From the NCBI GenBank assembly GCA_016744415.1, contig JADGEL010000001.1, positions 806,001 to 870,000 on the forward strand: a DNA stretch of 64,000 nucleotides. Direction: 5' to 3'. Shown one piece after another: positions 53,987 to 62,749 of this stretch (position 1 is the stretch's first letter; each line of letters opens with the position of its first letter). The notes below the pieces were generated by a model that made no database searches, was not told where the DNA came from, and saw only the letters and a list, made by a program, of their open reading frames with translations. A program made the position numbers and the translations under genes. Source of the DNA: Flavobacteriaceae bacterium (GTDB lineage: Bacteria; Bacteroidota; Bacteroidia; Flavobacteriales; Flavobacteriaceae).

Positions 53987-54442
53987 ATGAAGCGACTAAA
54001 AAGTATCTTATCTAGAAATGGATACATCAAAATAAAATTGACAAAAACTGCCACCAATCATTTTGAATTGAAAGCCAAAATTAATGGTGTTAAAGGACGA
54101 TTTATTTTAGATACAGGTGCGTCGAGTTCTTGTGTTGGATTTGATATGATTGATCATTTTAAATTAGAAGCTACAGACTCAAAAGTAAAGGCTGCTGGTG
54201 CAGGGGCGTCATCAATGGATACTCAGCAAGCGTCAAAAAATAAGATTAAAATAAGAGACTGGAAATTTAAAAATTTTAATTTAGTGCTGTTCGATTTAAC
54301 ACATGTAAATACTGCATTAGAAAATCATGGTGCAAAAACGGTAGAAGGAATTATTGGTGCAGATATTTTAGATCTTGGCGAAGCGATTATCGATTATAAA
54401 AAGAAGCGGTTATATTTAAAAAAATTAGTATTTAAATATTGA
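53987..54442 (+). CDS. Retropepsin-like aspartic protease
   Basis: 151 residues. One retropepsin domain with the catalytic signature FILDTGASSSCVG (Asp at about 47) and a C-terminal GIIGADILDLGEAIIDYKKKRLYL typical of the family's second half. No signal peptide. It probably functions as a homodimer, as single-domain members do. Start is MKRLKSILSRNGYIK. Confidence 0.85.
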   Translation: MKRLKSILSRNGYIKIKLTKTATNHFELKAKINGVKGRFILDTGASSSCVGFDMIDHFKLEATDSKVKAAGAGASSMDTQQASKNKIKIRDWKFKNFNLVLFDLTHVNTALENHGAKTVEGIIGADILDLGEAIIDYKKKRLYLKKLVFKY

Positions 54443-54483
54443 TTACCAAAAAATTAGAGCAAATGTTTTTGATATTATGTGCT

Positions 54484-54510
54484 GTAACTAAAAGTCCCTT
54501 AACCCGTCTT
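54484..54510 (+). promoter_or_regulatory. Candidate distal ECF-sigma promoter
   Basis: GTAAC (54484-54488), 16-base spacer, CGTCTT (54505-54510). The AAC -35 and CGT -10 motifs with 16-17-base spacing are the hallmark of many ECF-sigma promoters. It lies 61 bases upstream of a second copy. Confidence 0.45.
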
Positions 54511-54542
54511 TAGAATATATAAGAAAAATATTTTATATCTCA

Positions 54543-54571
54543 GGCAACCTTTTTACAAAACTAAGCGTCTT
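54543..54571 (+). promoter_or_regulatory. Candidate proximal ECF-sigma promoter of the sigma operon
   Basis: GGCAACC (54543-54549), 16 bases, CGTCTT (54566-54571); start expected near 54578, about 28 bases before the sigma gene. An inverted repeat GTCTT...AAGAC (54567-54585) overlaps the -10. The match suggests the sigma factor activates its own operon. Confidence 0.55.
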
Positions 54572-54605
54572 TATAAATAGAAGACTAAACGAAACTTAAT
54601 TTTTT

Positions 54606-55169
54606 TTGAAAATTATTCAACTTCATACAAACGAAGCAGTATTAATTAAAAGAGCGATTCAAAATAATCGAGAGGCACAACATGCCTTATATGAAAAACA
54701 TGCTCCAAAAATGTTGAGTGTTTGTAGATATTATATAAAAGATGTTCAACAAGCAGAAAGTGCAATGCTAAGCGGGTTTCTTAAAGTATTTACAAAGTTA
54801 GATACTTTTAAAAGTGATGGGGTTTTTGAAGGATGGGTGAGAAAAATAATGGTGAGAGAGTCCATCTCATTTTTAAGGTTTCAGAAAAATCTAGAGTTTT
54901 CAATAGACGAAGTTACCATCGGAGAGAGTCATTCTAACAATATTAATATTGAAATGGATGTAGCTAAGATTCAGAAATTAATTGATGAATTACCTGATGG
55001 GTATAGAATTGTTTTTGTGATGTATGCTATTGAAGGATACAAACATAAAGAGATTGCGAGTGAATTAAATATTACTGAGAGCACTTCAAAATCGCAATTA
55101 TTTAAAGCTAGAAAATTATTGCAACAAAAAGTGATTGAATTAAATAAAATAAATTATGGCACCATTTAA
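54606..55169 (+). CDS. ECF-type RNA polymerase sigma factor
   Basis: 187 residues, TTG start (KIIQLHTNEAVLIKRAIQ). Region 2 spans about residues 18-80 (ALYEKHAPKMLSVCRYYIKD, GWVRKIMVRESISFLR) and region 4 about 118-178 (LIDELPDGYRIVFVMYAIEG, HKEIASELNITESTSKSQL, a helix-turn-helix). No sigma region 3. Its stop overlaps the next gene by 14 bases, so the membrane protein that follows is translationally coupled and is the likely anti-sigma factor. Two ECF-type promoter motifs lie upstream. Confidence 0.9.
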   Translation: MKIIQLHTNEAVLIKRAIQNNREAQHALYEKHAPKMLSVCRYYIKDVQQAESAMLSGFLKVFTKLDTFKSDGVFEGWVRKIMVRESISFLRFQKNLEFSIDEVTIGESHSNNINIEMDVAKIQKLIDELPDGYRIVFVMYAIEGYKHKEIASELNITESTSKSQLFKARKLLQQKVIELNKINYGTI

Positions 55170-55896
55170 GTTTGAAGAAGACATAAAATCAGTGTTGGAA
55201 AAAAGAACCATTACTCCATCAAAAAAAGGTTGGAATGAATTGGAAAAAACATTGGAAAAAACTTCAAAACCTAACAAAAAAAAGGGTTTTTGGTGGGTCG
55301 GGGTTGCTGCAAGTGTTGTTGGAATACTTTGGGTTTCAATTTCCTTTTTTAATAAAGGAGAAGTGATTGTTGAACCAATTATTGTTGAAACTCCTAAAGA
55401 AAATAGTTCTACTCCCTTCACAAAAAACATAAATGAAGAAGAAAAAATTGAGCAAGTAGTTGCAATTGAAAAACCAGTAAATGAAGATTTGATAGCTGTT
55501 GAAGCTCCATCAAGAATATCTAAAAAAGGGAAGGCTCCTGAAATTGAGAGTTACAAGAATAAAGAAGTAGAGAAAGGAATTTTGGTAACAAAAGTGTCTA
55601 TTGAATCTCCAAAGAGTATTTCAGAAGAAGATATGCAATTACAAGAAGTTGCGGCGCAAGTAGCTGTTTTAGAAAAAGAAAATGCTACTGATGCAGAAAT
55701 TGATTTACTTCTAAAAAATGCTCAACAAAAAATAACAGATAAAAAAATTAAGGAAAGTGGAATGTCAGTTAGTGCCTACGCTTTGCTATTTGAAGTAGAA
55801 GAAGAATTGGATCCAACCTTTAAAGATAAAGTGTTTAAAATACTTTCAGAAAATTACAGTTCTGTAAAAAATGCAGTTGCTCAACGCAACGAATAA
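55156..55896 (+). CDS. Putative anti-sigma factor (single-pass membrane protein)
   Basis: 246 residues: a cytoplasmic N-terminus (about 1-42) that begins MAPFKFEEDIKSVLEKR and holds a helical segment, one membrane helix (about 45-64, WWVGVAASVVGILWVSISFF), and a periplasmic acidic region of low complexity with repeated helices. This layout, and translational overlap with the ECF sigma gene, suggest an anti-sigma regulator, though the usual zinc-binding ZAS motif is absent. Which signal it senses is unknown. Confidence 0.68.
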   Translation: MAPFKFEEDIKSVLEKRTITPSKKGWNELEKTLEKTSKPNKKKGFWWVGVAASVVGILWVSISFFNKGEVIVEPIIVETPKENSSTPFTKNINEEEKIEQVVAIEKPVNEDLIAVEAPSRISKKGKAPEIESYKNKEVEKGILVTKVSIESPKSISEEDMQLQEVAAQVAVLEKENATDAEIDLLLKNAQQKITDKKIKESGMSVSAYALLFEVEEELDPTFKDKVFKILSENYSSVKNAVAQRNE

Positions 55897-55928
55897 AAAG
55901 AATAATCATACAAATTAAAAATTAAAAA

Positions 55929-56990
55929 ATGATGCGTAAACTTACACATTACACCCTATTTATTGCCTTAATTTTTGGGCTACAATTATTTGCTCAGGAA
56001 GAAAACAATACAGAGAGAATTGAAGGTTTAAAAGATCAACGAGAAAAAATTACAACTCAAGAGCGCTCATATTTAAAGATTGAAGTTGAGGCAATCAACA
56101 TCCGATTGACAGAAGGTGAAATTACCAAGGAAAAAGCAGATAAATTAAAACAAGAAGCTGCTGAAAAACGCGCTTTGAATATTGAAAATAGAACCGCAAT
56201 TATTGATAATAAAATAGCTTTATTGGAACGCAATAAAGAAGGGTATAAGCCAAATGATGGAGAACCATCTATTGCAGGATTCACTATTTCTGATGAAGGA
56301 ACTTTTATTGGAATTAATGTTAGAGGAGAGAATAAGCCTATAAAATATGATCGACGTACTACAACAGCTTTAGTAATGGCGATTGGCTTTAATAATGCGA
56401 TTATTGAAGGAGAAAAATTTGATGATACTCCCTATGAAGTTGGTGGCTCTCATTTCTTTGAATTAGGTTGGGCTTGGAAAACGAGAGTTTTTAAAGAATC
56501 AAATTTTTTAAGAATTAAATACGGATTCTCTTTTCAGTTTAATGGTTTAAGAGCTGATGACAATATGTATTTTGTTCAGAATGGAGATGTTACAACCTTA
56601 GAATTACATCCACATGATGTGAAAAAAGCAAAACTGAATGTTACAAATTTGGTTTTTCCTTTACATTTTGAGATTGGCCCTTCTAAAAAAAGCGAATATG
56701 CAACCCATTTTAGATACTCTACCCATCATCAATTTAAACTCGGACTAGGAGGGTATGTTGGATTTAAAACAGGTGTGTATCAAAAATTAAAATACAAAGA
56801 AGACGGAGAAAAAGTGAAAGAAAAAAACAAGAATAGTTATAATACGAGCAATACAGTGTATGGTTTGAGTGGGTATTTAGCATGGGGACATACTGCTCTT
56901 TATGTTAAGTATGACCTAAATACGATATTTAAAAATCAGGCAGTTGACCAACAAAATATTTCTCTTGGACTCCGATTTGATATGGATTAA
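55929..56990 (+). CDS. Secreted outer-membrane-type protein in the sigma operon
   Basis: 353 residues. Signal peptide (cleavage near LFAQEEN, about 19-20), an N-terminal coiled-coil or helical region (about 24-105, KDQREKITTQERSYLKIEVE), then beta-rich sequence with aromatic strand ends (YGFSFQFNGL, HHQFKLGLGGYVGFKTGV) finishing GLRFDMD. Probably an outer-membrane or periplasmic barrel-type protein controlled by the sigma/anti-sigma pair. No enzyme motif. Confidence 0.68.
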   Translation: MMRKLTHYTLFIALIFGLQLFAQEENNTERIEGLKDQREKITTQERSYLKIEVEAINIRLTEGEITKEKADKLKQEAAEKRALNIENRTAIIDNKIALLERNKEGYKPNDGEPSIAGFTISDEGTFIGINVRGENKPIKYDRRTTTALVMAIGFNNAIIEGEKFDDTPYEVGGSHFFELGWAWKTRVFKESNFLRIKYGFSFQFNGLRADDNMYFVQNGDVTTLELHPHDVKKAKLNVTNLVFPLHFEIGPSKKSEYATHFRYSTHHQFKLGLGGYVGFKTGVYQKLKYKEDGEKVKEKNKNSYNTSNTVYGLSGYLAWGHTALYVKYDLNTIFKNQAVDQQNISLGLRFDMD

Positions 56991-57015
56991 TTATTTTTGA
57001 ATTGTTGTTAAATGA

Positions 57016-57046
57016 AAAACTCCCGAACTTATGGTTCGGGAGTTTT
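57016..57046. terminator. Bidirectional terminator between the sigma operon and sucB
   Basis: AAAACTCCCGAAC and GTTCGGGAGTTTT: perfect 13-bp stem, 5-base loop, with T run on the plus strand and A-rich flank on the other. Genes converge on it. Confidence 0.93.
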
Positions 57047-57061
57047 TTCTAATTTCTATTT

Positions 57062-58267
57062 CTACATTTCTAATGCTTTCTTAATGTCATTATCCATTAA
57101 CAAATCAATTGGGCTTTCTAATGCTTCTTTTACAGCAACTAAGAAACCAACAGATTCACGGCCATCAATAATTCGATGGTCATAAGACAAAGCAACATAC
57201 ATAATTGGTTGAATCACAACTTCACCATTAACTGCCATTGGACGGTTTACAATATTGTGCATTCCTAAAATTCCACTTTGTGGAGGATTTAAAATAGGTG
57301 TAGATAGCATAGAACCAAACACACCTCCATTGGTAATAGTAAATGTACCACCGGTCATTTCATCAATAGTAATTTGACCATCTCTTGCTCTAATTGCCAA
57401 TCGCTTTACTTCGCTTTCAACACCTTTAAAAGTTAATTTTTCGGCATTTCTAATTACAGGAACCATCAATCCTTTTGGCCCAGATACTGCAATTGAAATA
57501 TCTTGAAAATCATTAGTAATTTGAAAATCGCCATCAATCATCGAGTTTACATCAGGATACATTTTTAAAGCTCTAACAACTGCCAATGTAAAGAAACTCA
57601 TAAAGCCTAGACCAACACCATGTTTAGCTTTAAAGTCTTCTTTATACTTTTTGCGTAAATCAAAGATAGGCTGCATGTTTACTTCATTAAAAGTAGTTAA
57701 CATAGCAGTTTCATTTTTAACAGATACCAATCGTTGCGCAACTTTACGTCGCAACATCGATAGTTTTTTTCGATCAGTTTTGCGCTCACCATTTTCTGGC
57801 ATCGTACCCATAGAAGGTACTGCTTTTATAGCGTCCTCTTTAGTAACTCTACCATCTTTACCAGTACCTTTTATTGTTGAAGCATCCATGCCTTTTTCAG
57901 CTAACACCTTTTTTGCAGCAGGTGATGCTGATCCAGTTGCATAGGTAGTAGTAGATTCAACTGGTTTTTCAATTTCTTTAGACACGGTTTTCTCAACTGA
58001 TTTTGTAGAGGTAGCTCCTTCCGGTTTTTTACCATCTAAATCAATTAAACAAACTATGGCACCAACTTCAACTGCGTCACCTTCTTCAGCTTTTAAAGTG
58101 ATGATTCCACTTTCTTCAGCGGGTAGTTCTAAGGTTGCTTTGTCTGAATCTACTTCGGCAATGACTTGATCTTTCTCTACATAATCACCATCCTCTACCA
58201 ACCATGTGGCAATTTCTACTTCGGTAATTGACTCTCCCGGTGATGGGACTTTCATTTCTAAAATCAT
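57062..58267 (-). CDS. sucB: Dihydrolipoyllysine succinyltransferase (E2 of 2-oxoglutarate dehydrogenase)
   Basis: 401 residues. N-terminal lipoyl domain with the lipoylated lysine in [12 protein letters not shown] (Lys43), a Pro/Thr-rich linker, a peripheral-subunit-binding domain ([20 protein letters not shown], about 115-150), and a catalytic domain ending [15 protein letters not shown] (catalytic His and Asp). Transfers the succinyl group to CoA in the TCA cycle. A small open gene (58281-58418) and sucA lie upstream on the same strand. Confidence 0.96.
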   Translation of the reverse strand: MILEMKVPSPGESITEVEIATWLVEDGDYVEKDQVIAEVDSDKATLELPAEESGIITLKAEEGDAVEVGAIVCLIDLDGKKPEGATSTKSVEKTVSKEIEKPVESTTTYATGSASPAAKKVLAEKGMDASTIKGTGKDGRVTKEDAIKAVPSMGTMPENGERKTDRKKLSMLRRKVAQRLVSVKNETAMLTTFNEVNMQPIFDLRKKYKEDFKAKHGVGLGFMSFFTLAVVRALKMYPDVNSMIDGDFQITNDFQDISIAVSGPKGLMVPVIRNAEKLTFKGVESEVKRLAIRARDGQITIDEMTGGTFTITNGGVFGSMLSTPILNPPQSGILGMHNIVNRPMAVNGEVVIQPIMYVALSYDHRIIDGRESVGFLVAVKEALESPIDLLMDNDIKKALEM

Positions 58268-58280
58268 GATATTTTATCTT

Positions 58281-58418
58281 TTATATAGAACTATTTGCAG
58301 TAATTACAATTAAAATATACCCAACAATAACTAAACATGCTAACCCCCAATATTTCTTAAACATTGACTTAGTCCATTTATTTGCACCCCACATAGGGAA
58401 TTTATTGTTTTTTAACAT
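58281..58418 (-). CDS. Predicted 45-residue single-pass membrane protein between sucA and sucB
   Basis: A 45-codon frame with ATG start and TAA stop, in the 298-base gap between the sucA stop and the sucB start, on the same strand. The N-terminus (MLKNNKFPMWGANKWTKSMF) is basic with two tryptophans; the next segment KKYWGLACLVIVGYILIVIT is a clear membrane helix, and the tail is ANSSI. It stops 13 bases before sucB and is well placed for translation in the same transcript. I cannot match it to a known family. The regular hydrophobic pattern and the position argue for a real gene; the short length argues caution. Confidence 0.6.
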   Translation of the reverse strand: MLKNNKFPMWGANKWTKSMFKKYWGLACLVIVGYILIVITANSSI

Positions 58419-58565
58419 AAATACTTACTTTATTTACTAATTCAAAATTTTAATTTGTTCAATTCCTATATCAAACTTATATAAAAACTTTTTATCTAAT
58501 TTATTATATCTAAACATATAATTCCAAACAATTTCTTCTATATAATAAAACTGACGATATAATTT
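58419..58565. other. Intergenic stretch between sucA and the small gene
   Basis: 147 AT-rich bases with no coding frame, tRNA or clear hairpin that I can see. It could hold a minor promoter, but no perfect -7 box was found. Confidence 0.35.
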
Positions 58566-61304
58566 TTATATTTTATCAGTGCTAAATACACTATCAATAA
58601 CTCTTTGTTGTCTTCTTTTATCTCTTGTGCTAGAACCTGGTGCTGGTGCTGCTGCAAAATTTCTTGCTGAAACTTCTAATTTCACCAAGTTTAATCGCTG
58701 TAGCATAAATGACCATGCACCCATATTTTTAGGTTCTTCTTGTGCCCAAACATAATTTTTGATATTTGGATAACGGTCAATAACTTGTTGAATTTTTTCT
58801 AGATGTAGTGGGAATAACTGTTCTATTCTAACTAATGCAACATCTTCACTTTCTAGTTTTTCTCTTTCTGCTAGTAAATCATAATAGAATTTACCAGTAC
58901 AGAAAACTAATTTTTTTACTTTTGATGGGTTGATGGTATCATCAATTACTTCTTGGAATGTTCCTTCTGATAATTCACTAATCGATGAAATTGCTTTTGG
59001 ATGACGTAACAAACTTTTTGGAGTTAAAACAATCAATGGTTTTCTGAAAGTTCGTTTCATTTGCCGTCTCAATAAATGGAAGAAATTAGCAGGTGTTGTA
59101 CAATCTGCCACAATCATATTGTCTTTGGCGCACATTTGTAAATAGCGTTCCATACGTGCCGATGAATGTTCAGAACCTTGACTTTCATATCCATGGGGAA
59201 GTAACACTACTATTCCGTTTTGCATTTTCCATTTATCTTCAGCAGCAGATAAGTATTGGTCAAAAATAATTTGAGCACCATTACTAAAATCACCAAACTG
59301 AGCTTCCCAAATGGTTAGGGTATTTGGATTTGCCATAGCATAACCATAATCAAAACCTAAGACTCCGTATTCGGACAACAAAGAATTGTAGATTTGCATC
59401 TCTCCTTTATTATTAGGATTTGTATTTAGCAAGTTAATACGTTCTTCAGAAATTTCATCACGTAAAATTGCATGTCGGTGGCTAAAAGTTCCACGCTCTA
59501 CATCTTGCCCAGAAATACGAACATTAAACCCTTCTTCTAACAAACTCCCATATGCCATGGTCTCGGCCATACCCCAATCTAGCTTATCGGTTTCAAAAAC
59601 CATTTTAGCTCTACCGTTTAAAATGCGCTCAGCTTTGCGAACAAATTTTACACCTTCAGGAACTGTCGAAACAATTTTTGCAATCTTCTCTAAATTATTT
59701 TTAGCGTAAGATGTATCCGTCGGAACTAACATCCCTTCCAATTTTTCGCGTTTAAAATCTACCCAACGCTCTTGCATAAATTCACGCACTTTAGAAGATT
59801 TTTCTTCTTTAGATTTTATAAATTCACCTTCCATCATTTCTTTAAATTCAGAAATAATACCTTTAACATAAGTATCATCAATGGTGTTTTCAGTAATTAA
59901 TTTATCAGTATATATCTTTAAAGGGTTAATATGTTTCGAAATCGATTTGTATAATTTTGGTTGGGTAAATCGAGGTTCGTCACCTTCATTATGCCCATAT
60001 TTACGATACCCTAATAAGTCGATATAAACATCTTTTTTAAATTTCATTCTATAATCCAAGGCTAACTCTATGGCGTGTACTACAGATTCTACATCGTCAG
60101 AATTTACGTGTAGCACCGGAGATAAAACAACTTTTGCAACATCAGTACAATAAGTACTTGAACGGGCATCGAGGTAATTGGTTGTAAATCCGATTTGATT
60201 GTTGACAACAATATGGATAGTTCCACCAGTTTTGTAACCACTCAATTGACTCATCTGAGCAATCTCATAAGCAATTCCTTGTCCTGCAATCGCAGCATCA
60301 CCATGTACAATAATTGGTAAGATTTTAGAATCATCTCCATTGTAATCAGCATCTATTTTTGCACGAGTAATCCCCTCAGCAACAGAAGCAACTGTTTCTA
60401 AATGCGATGGATTTGGAACTAAATTCATTTTGATGGTTTTTCCGTTTTGATAGGTTTTATCAAGAGTCAATCCAAGGTGATATTTTACATCACCATCAAT
60501 ATTAGCGTCATCAAAATCTTTGCCTTCAAACTCACTAAACAACTCACGAATAGGTTTTCTAAACACATTTATCAAGGTGCTTAATCTACCACGGTGTGCC
60601 ATACCAATAACACATTCTTTAACTTCATAATCGTTAACAGCATTGAATATTGCAACGCTAATTGCCGGGATTAAAGATTCACCACCTTCTAATGAAAAAC
60701 GTTTTTGACCAACATATTTGGTCTGTAAAAAATTTTCGAAAGTAACAGCTTGATTTAGTTTTGAAAGAATATATTTTTTTGCACCAACAGAAAAGCTAGG
60801 ATGATTATCATTGGTATTCAATTTACTTTGCCACCATTTAATCACATCAGGATTTCGGATATACATATATTCAACTCCGATAGAATCGCAATATATTTGC
60901 TCTAAATGAAAAAGTATTTTTTGTAAAGAAACGTTCCCTAATCCTAAAACTTCACCAGCATCAAAATTAGTGTCCAAGTCATCTTTTGACAATCCGAAAT
61001 TTTCGAGTTCAAGAGTAGGCTTGTAGGCTCTTCGAGTTCTTACTGGATTAGTTTTAGTAAATAAGTGGCCACGAGTTCTGTAACCATTAATTAAATCGAG
61101 TACTTTAAATTCTTTGAGAACTTGCTCAGGGACCTTAGCATGAATTTCTTCACCATCAAAATCATAATCTTCATTGGCTAAATCATAGCCTTGAAAAAAA
61201 CTTCTCCAACTAGGTTCAATCGCATCTGGGTTTACTAAATACTTATCGTATAAGTCGGCAATAAATCCTGAATGTACTGCATTTAAAAACGAAAATCTAT
61301 CCAT
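58566..61304 (-). CDS. sucA: 2-oxoglutarate dehydrogenase E1 component
   Basis: 912 residues. Thiamine-diphosphate enzyme that decarboxylates 2-oxoglutarate and passes the succinyl unit to SucB lipoate. Signatures: N-terminal 2-OGDH domain (NAVHSGFIADLYDKYLVNP), GMAHRGRLSTLINV, the ThDP segment HGDAAIAGQGIAYEI, IGFTTNYLDARSS, and the C-terminal WAQEEPKNMGAWSFM. Followed on the same strand by a small membrane-protein gene and sucB. Probable promoter box at 61344-61351. Confidence 0.97.
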   Translation of the reverse strand: MDRFSFLNAVHSGFIADLYDKYLVNPDAIEPSWRSFFQGYDLANEDYDFDGEEIHAKVPEQVLKEFKVLDLINGYRTRGHLFTKTNPVRTRRAYKPTLELENFGLSKDDLDTNFDAGEVLGLGNVSLQKILFHLEQIYCDSIGVEYMYIRNPDVIKWWQSKLNTNDNHPSFSVGAKKYILSKLNQAVTFENFLQTKYVGQKRFSLEGGESLIPAISVAIFNAVNDYEVKECVIGMAHRGRLSTLINVFRKPIRELFSEFEGKDFDDANIDGDVKYHLGLTLDKTYQNGKTIKMNLVPNPSHLETVASVAEGITRAKIDADYNGDDSKILPIIVHGDAAIAGQGIAYEIAQMSQLSGYKTGGTIHIVVNNQIGFTTNYLDARSSTYCTDVAKVVLSPVLHVNSDDVESVVHAIELALDYRMKFKKDVYIDLLGYRKYGHNEGDEPRFTQPKLYKSISKHINPLKIYTDKLITENTIDDTYVKGIISEFKEMMEGEFIKSKEEKSSKVREFMQERWVDFKREKLEGMLVPTDTSYAKNNLEKIAKIVSTVPEGVKFVRKAERILNGRAKMVFETDKLDWGMAETMAYGSLLEEGFNVRISGQDVERGTFSHRHAILRDEISEERINLLNTNPNNKGEMQIYNSLLSEYGVLGFDYGYAMANPNTLTIWEAQFGDFSNGAQIIFDQYLSAAEDKWKMQNGIVVLLPHGYESQGSEHSSARMERYLQMCAKDNMIVADCTTPANFFHLLRRQMKRTFRKPLIVLTPKSLLRHPKAISSISELSEGTFQEVIDDTINPSKVKKLVFCTGKFYYDLLAEREKLESEDVALVRIEQLFPLHLEKIQQVIDRYPNIKNYVWAQEEPKNMGAWSFMLQRLNLVKLEVSARNFAAAPAPGSSTRDKRRQQRVIDSVFSTDKI

Positions 61305-61343
61305 ATATTATTTCGTGTTAAAACGATTTAATTTTAATGTTGA

Positions 61344-61351
61344 CAAAAATA
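61344..61351 (-). promoter_or_regulatory. Predicted sucA promoter -7 box
   Basis: CAAAAATA on the plus strand is TATTTTTG on the minus strand; start expected about 35 bases before the sucA codon. Confidence 0.45.
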
Positions 61352-61416
61352 CAATTTTTAAGAAAATGGGGGTTTGTTTATAGAATTAAATACTTTAAAT
61401 ATTTTTTTAAAAACAT

Positions 61417-61446
61417 TTGGCAGAAGTATAAAAACTAGTATATTTG
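61417..61446 (+). promoter_or_regulatory. Predicted tRNA-Asn promoter
   Basis: TTG (61417-61419), 19-base spacer, TATATTTG (61439-61446), an exact TTG/TAnnTTTG promoter. Start expected near 61450, about 23 bases before the tRNA. Confidence 0.7.
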
Positions 61447-61472
61447 CACACCGAAAATAAAATCGGAAACAC

Positions 61473-61546
61473 TCCTCCTTAGCTCAGTTGGTTAGAGCAT
61501 CTGACTGTTAATCAGAGGGTCCTAGGTTCGAGCCCTAGAGGAGGAG
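61473..61546 (+). tRNA. tRNA-Asn (anticodon GTT)
   Basis: 74 bases. Acceptor TCCTCCT/AGGAGGA, D-arm AGCTCAGTTGGTTAGAGC, anticodon stem-loop CTGACTGTTAATCAG with GTT, T arm CTAGGTTCGAGCCCTAG, discriminator G73. No encoded CCA. Confidence 0.96.
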
Positions 61547-61557
61547 CAACTTTAAAG

Positions 61558-61585
61558 AAAGACTTACATGAAAATGTAGGTCTTT
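61558..61585 (+). terminator. Terminator of tRNA-Asn
   Basis: AAAGACTTACAT and ATGTAGGTCTTT (one T-G pair) close a GAAA tetraloop, followed by six T. It stands 12 bases after the tRNA. Confidence 0.88.
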
Positions 61586-61646
61586 TTTAGTTTTGCATTG
61601 CCCCTTAAAGATGTTTTAATTTAAATATTGTTTGATAAACAGCTTA

Positions 61647-61757
61647 TTATAGTTCAAAACCGTTTGAAATGTCTTTTCCCTTATCTTTTAGTTTTTCTAA
61701 AGATTCAATTTTTATTTTCAAGAAATTAGTAGCTCCCATTCTTCTTTCGATCAACAT
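61647..61757 (-). pseudogene. Possible decayed coding remnant downstream of the DeoR regulator
   Basis: In the 271 bases between the tRNA-Asn and the regulator, a 36-codon frame encodes MLIERRMGATNFLKIKIESL followed by a Lys/Glu-rich tail. Just upstream on the minus strand, in another frame, the bases 61758-61817 give AQYLVKKWVEIVDQSK with no start. Both read like natural helical protein, suggesting the C-terminal part of a gene broken by frameshifts. I do not recognise the parent. Chance cannot be excluded. Confidence 0.3.
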
Positions 61758-61817
61758 GTTTTAGATTGATCGACTATTTCTACCCATTTTTTAACCAAAT
61801 ATTGTGCGCTTCTTGAT

Positions 61818-62573
61818 TTATAGGACTTCAACATTTTTACTGCGGTATTGATTTAACTCCTCTGAACTAGGATCTAATTCTGTTACGAGTGTATCTAGTG
61901 TTTCAATGTTACAAATCTTAAATTTATTATGTGTATTTAATTTTTCTGAAATGGTTAATGAAACTATTCTTTTAGATGCTTTGATCATTGCTTTCTTCAT
62001 TTGGGCAATTTCCCAATCAATAGCAGTAATTCCTTCATTAATATCTAACCAGCCTGTTCCTAAGAAGCAAATATCAGCTTTTACTTCAGAAAGTGCATCA
62101 ATAGAATTACCGCCAACTGTTAGTTGTGAACTTCGCGATAATTTCCCGCCAATAAAAATAACCTTATCATTTTCTGAAGCATTATTGAGCAATTCAATTG
62201 CCATAGGTAAGCTTGGGGTAAAAAATGTAAGGCTCAAGTTTTGAGGAAGTAGTTTGGCAAGTTCAATATTGGTTGACCCACCACTCATTAGTACAATGTC
62301 TCCGCTACTTAATAGAGAAATGCCTTTTTTTGCAATCACCGTTTTGTTTTCTAATTCATAGACTTCTCTATTTCTTCCTGAGTAAATATTAAAACCATTT
62401 GATACCGCCCCACCATGAACTTTTCTGAGACTCTTAATGTCATCAAGTTCTTTAATGTCTCTTCGTACTGTGTCCATAGATACATTTAAGATTCCGGCTA
62501 GGTCAGTAAGTAAAACCCTGTTATGAATGTTAACTTCATTTAAAATAATTTGGTGTCGTTGTTGTTTTTTCAA
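61818..62573 (-). CDS. DeoR-family transcriptional regulator
   Basis: 251 residues. N-terminal winged helix (LTDLAGILNVSMDTVRRDIKELDD, about residues 22-45, with RKVHGGAV wing), and a C-terminal sugar-phosphate-sensing DeoRC domain (VLMSGGSTNIELAKLLP, FIGGKLSRSSQLTVGG, DICFLGTGWLDINEGIT). Such repressors respond to phosphorylated sugars. Divergent from a SusC receptor gene, so it probably controls uptake of one sugar; repeats in the 195-base gap look like its operators. Confidence 0.9.
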   Translation of the reverse strand: MKKQQRHQIILNEVNIHNRVLLTDLAGILNVSMDTVRRDIKELDDIKSLRKVHGGAVSNGFNIYSGRNREVYELENKTVIAKKGISLLSSGDIVLMSGGSTNIELAKLLPQNLSLTFFTPSLPMAIELLNNASENDKVIFIGGKLSRSSQLTVGGNSIDALSEVKADICFLGTGWLDINEGITAIDWEIAQMKKAMIKASKRIVSLTISEKLNTHNKFKICNIETLDTLVTELDPSSEELNQYRSKNVEVL

Positions 62574-62647
62574 GTGATTAATTTTTTGTGCTTACAATAT
62601 TATGAAAAAGAAGGCTGATTTCCAATCTCTTAAGAGAATGCAGTAAA

Positions 62648-62686
62648 TATAGGCAAAAAATAGATTACCTGAATAATTATAGGCAA
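62648..62686. promoter_or_regulatory. Candidate operator: two direct repeats TATAGGCAA, 30 bases apart
   Basis: TATAGGCAA occurs at 62648-62656 and 62678-62686. The centre-to-centre distance of 30 is three helical turns, so both copies face the same side. They lie close upstream of the DeoR gene start and may bind it. Confidence 0.45.
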
Positions 62687-62700
62687 TATTTTAAATGTTA

Positions 62701-62749
62701 TGCAATAAAAAGTTGCAAAATAAATATATTGTTCTACCTTTGATGCAAC
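62701..62749. promoter_or_regulatory. Candidate operator with TGCAA/TTGCA half-sites over the susC promoter
   Basis: TGCAA (62701-62705), TTGCA (62713-62717, after G at 62712) and TGCAAC (62744-62749). The first pair is an inverted repeat with a 7-base spacer. GTTGCA and TGCAAC flank the core promoter, so a bound repressor would cover it. Confidence 0.4.
62713..62742 (+). promoter_or_regulatory. Predicted susC promoter
   Basis: TTG (62713-62715), 19-base spacer, TACCTTTG (62735-62742), an exact Bacteroidota promoter. Start expected near 62746, about 23 bases before the ATG. Confidence 0.6.
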
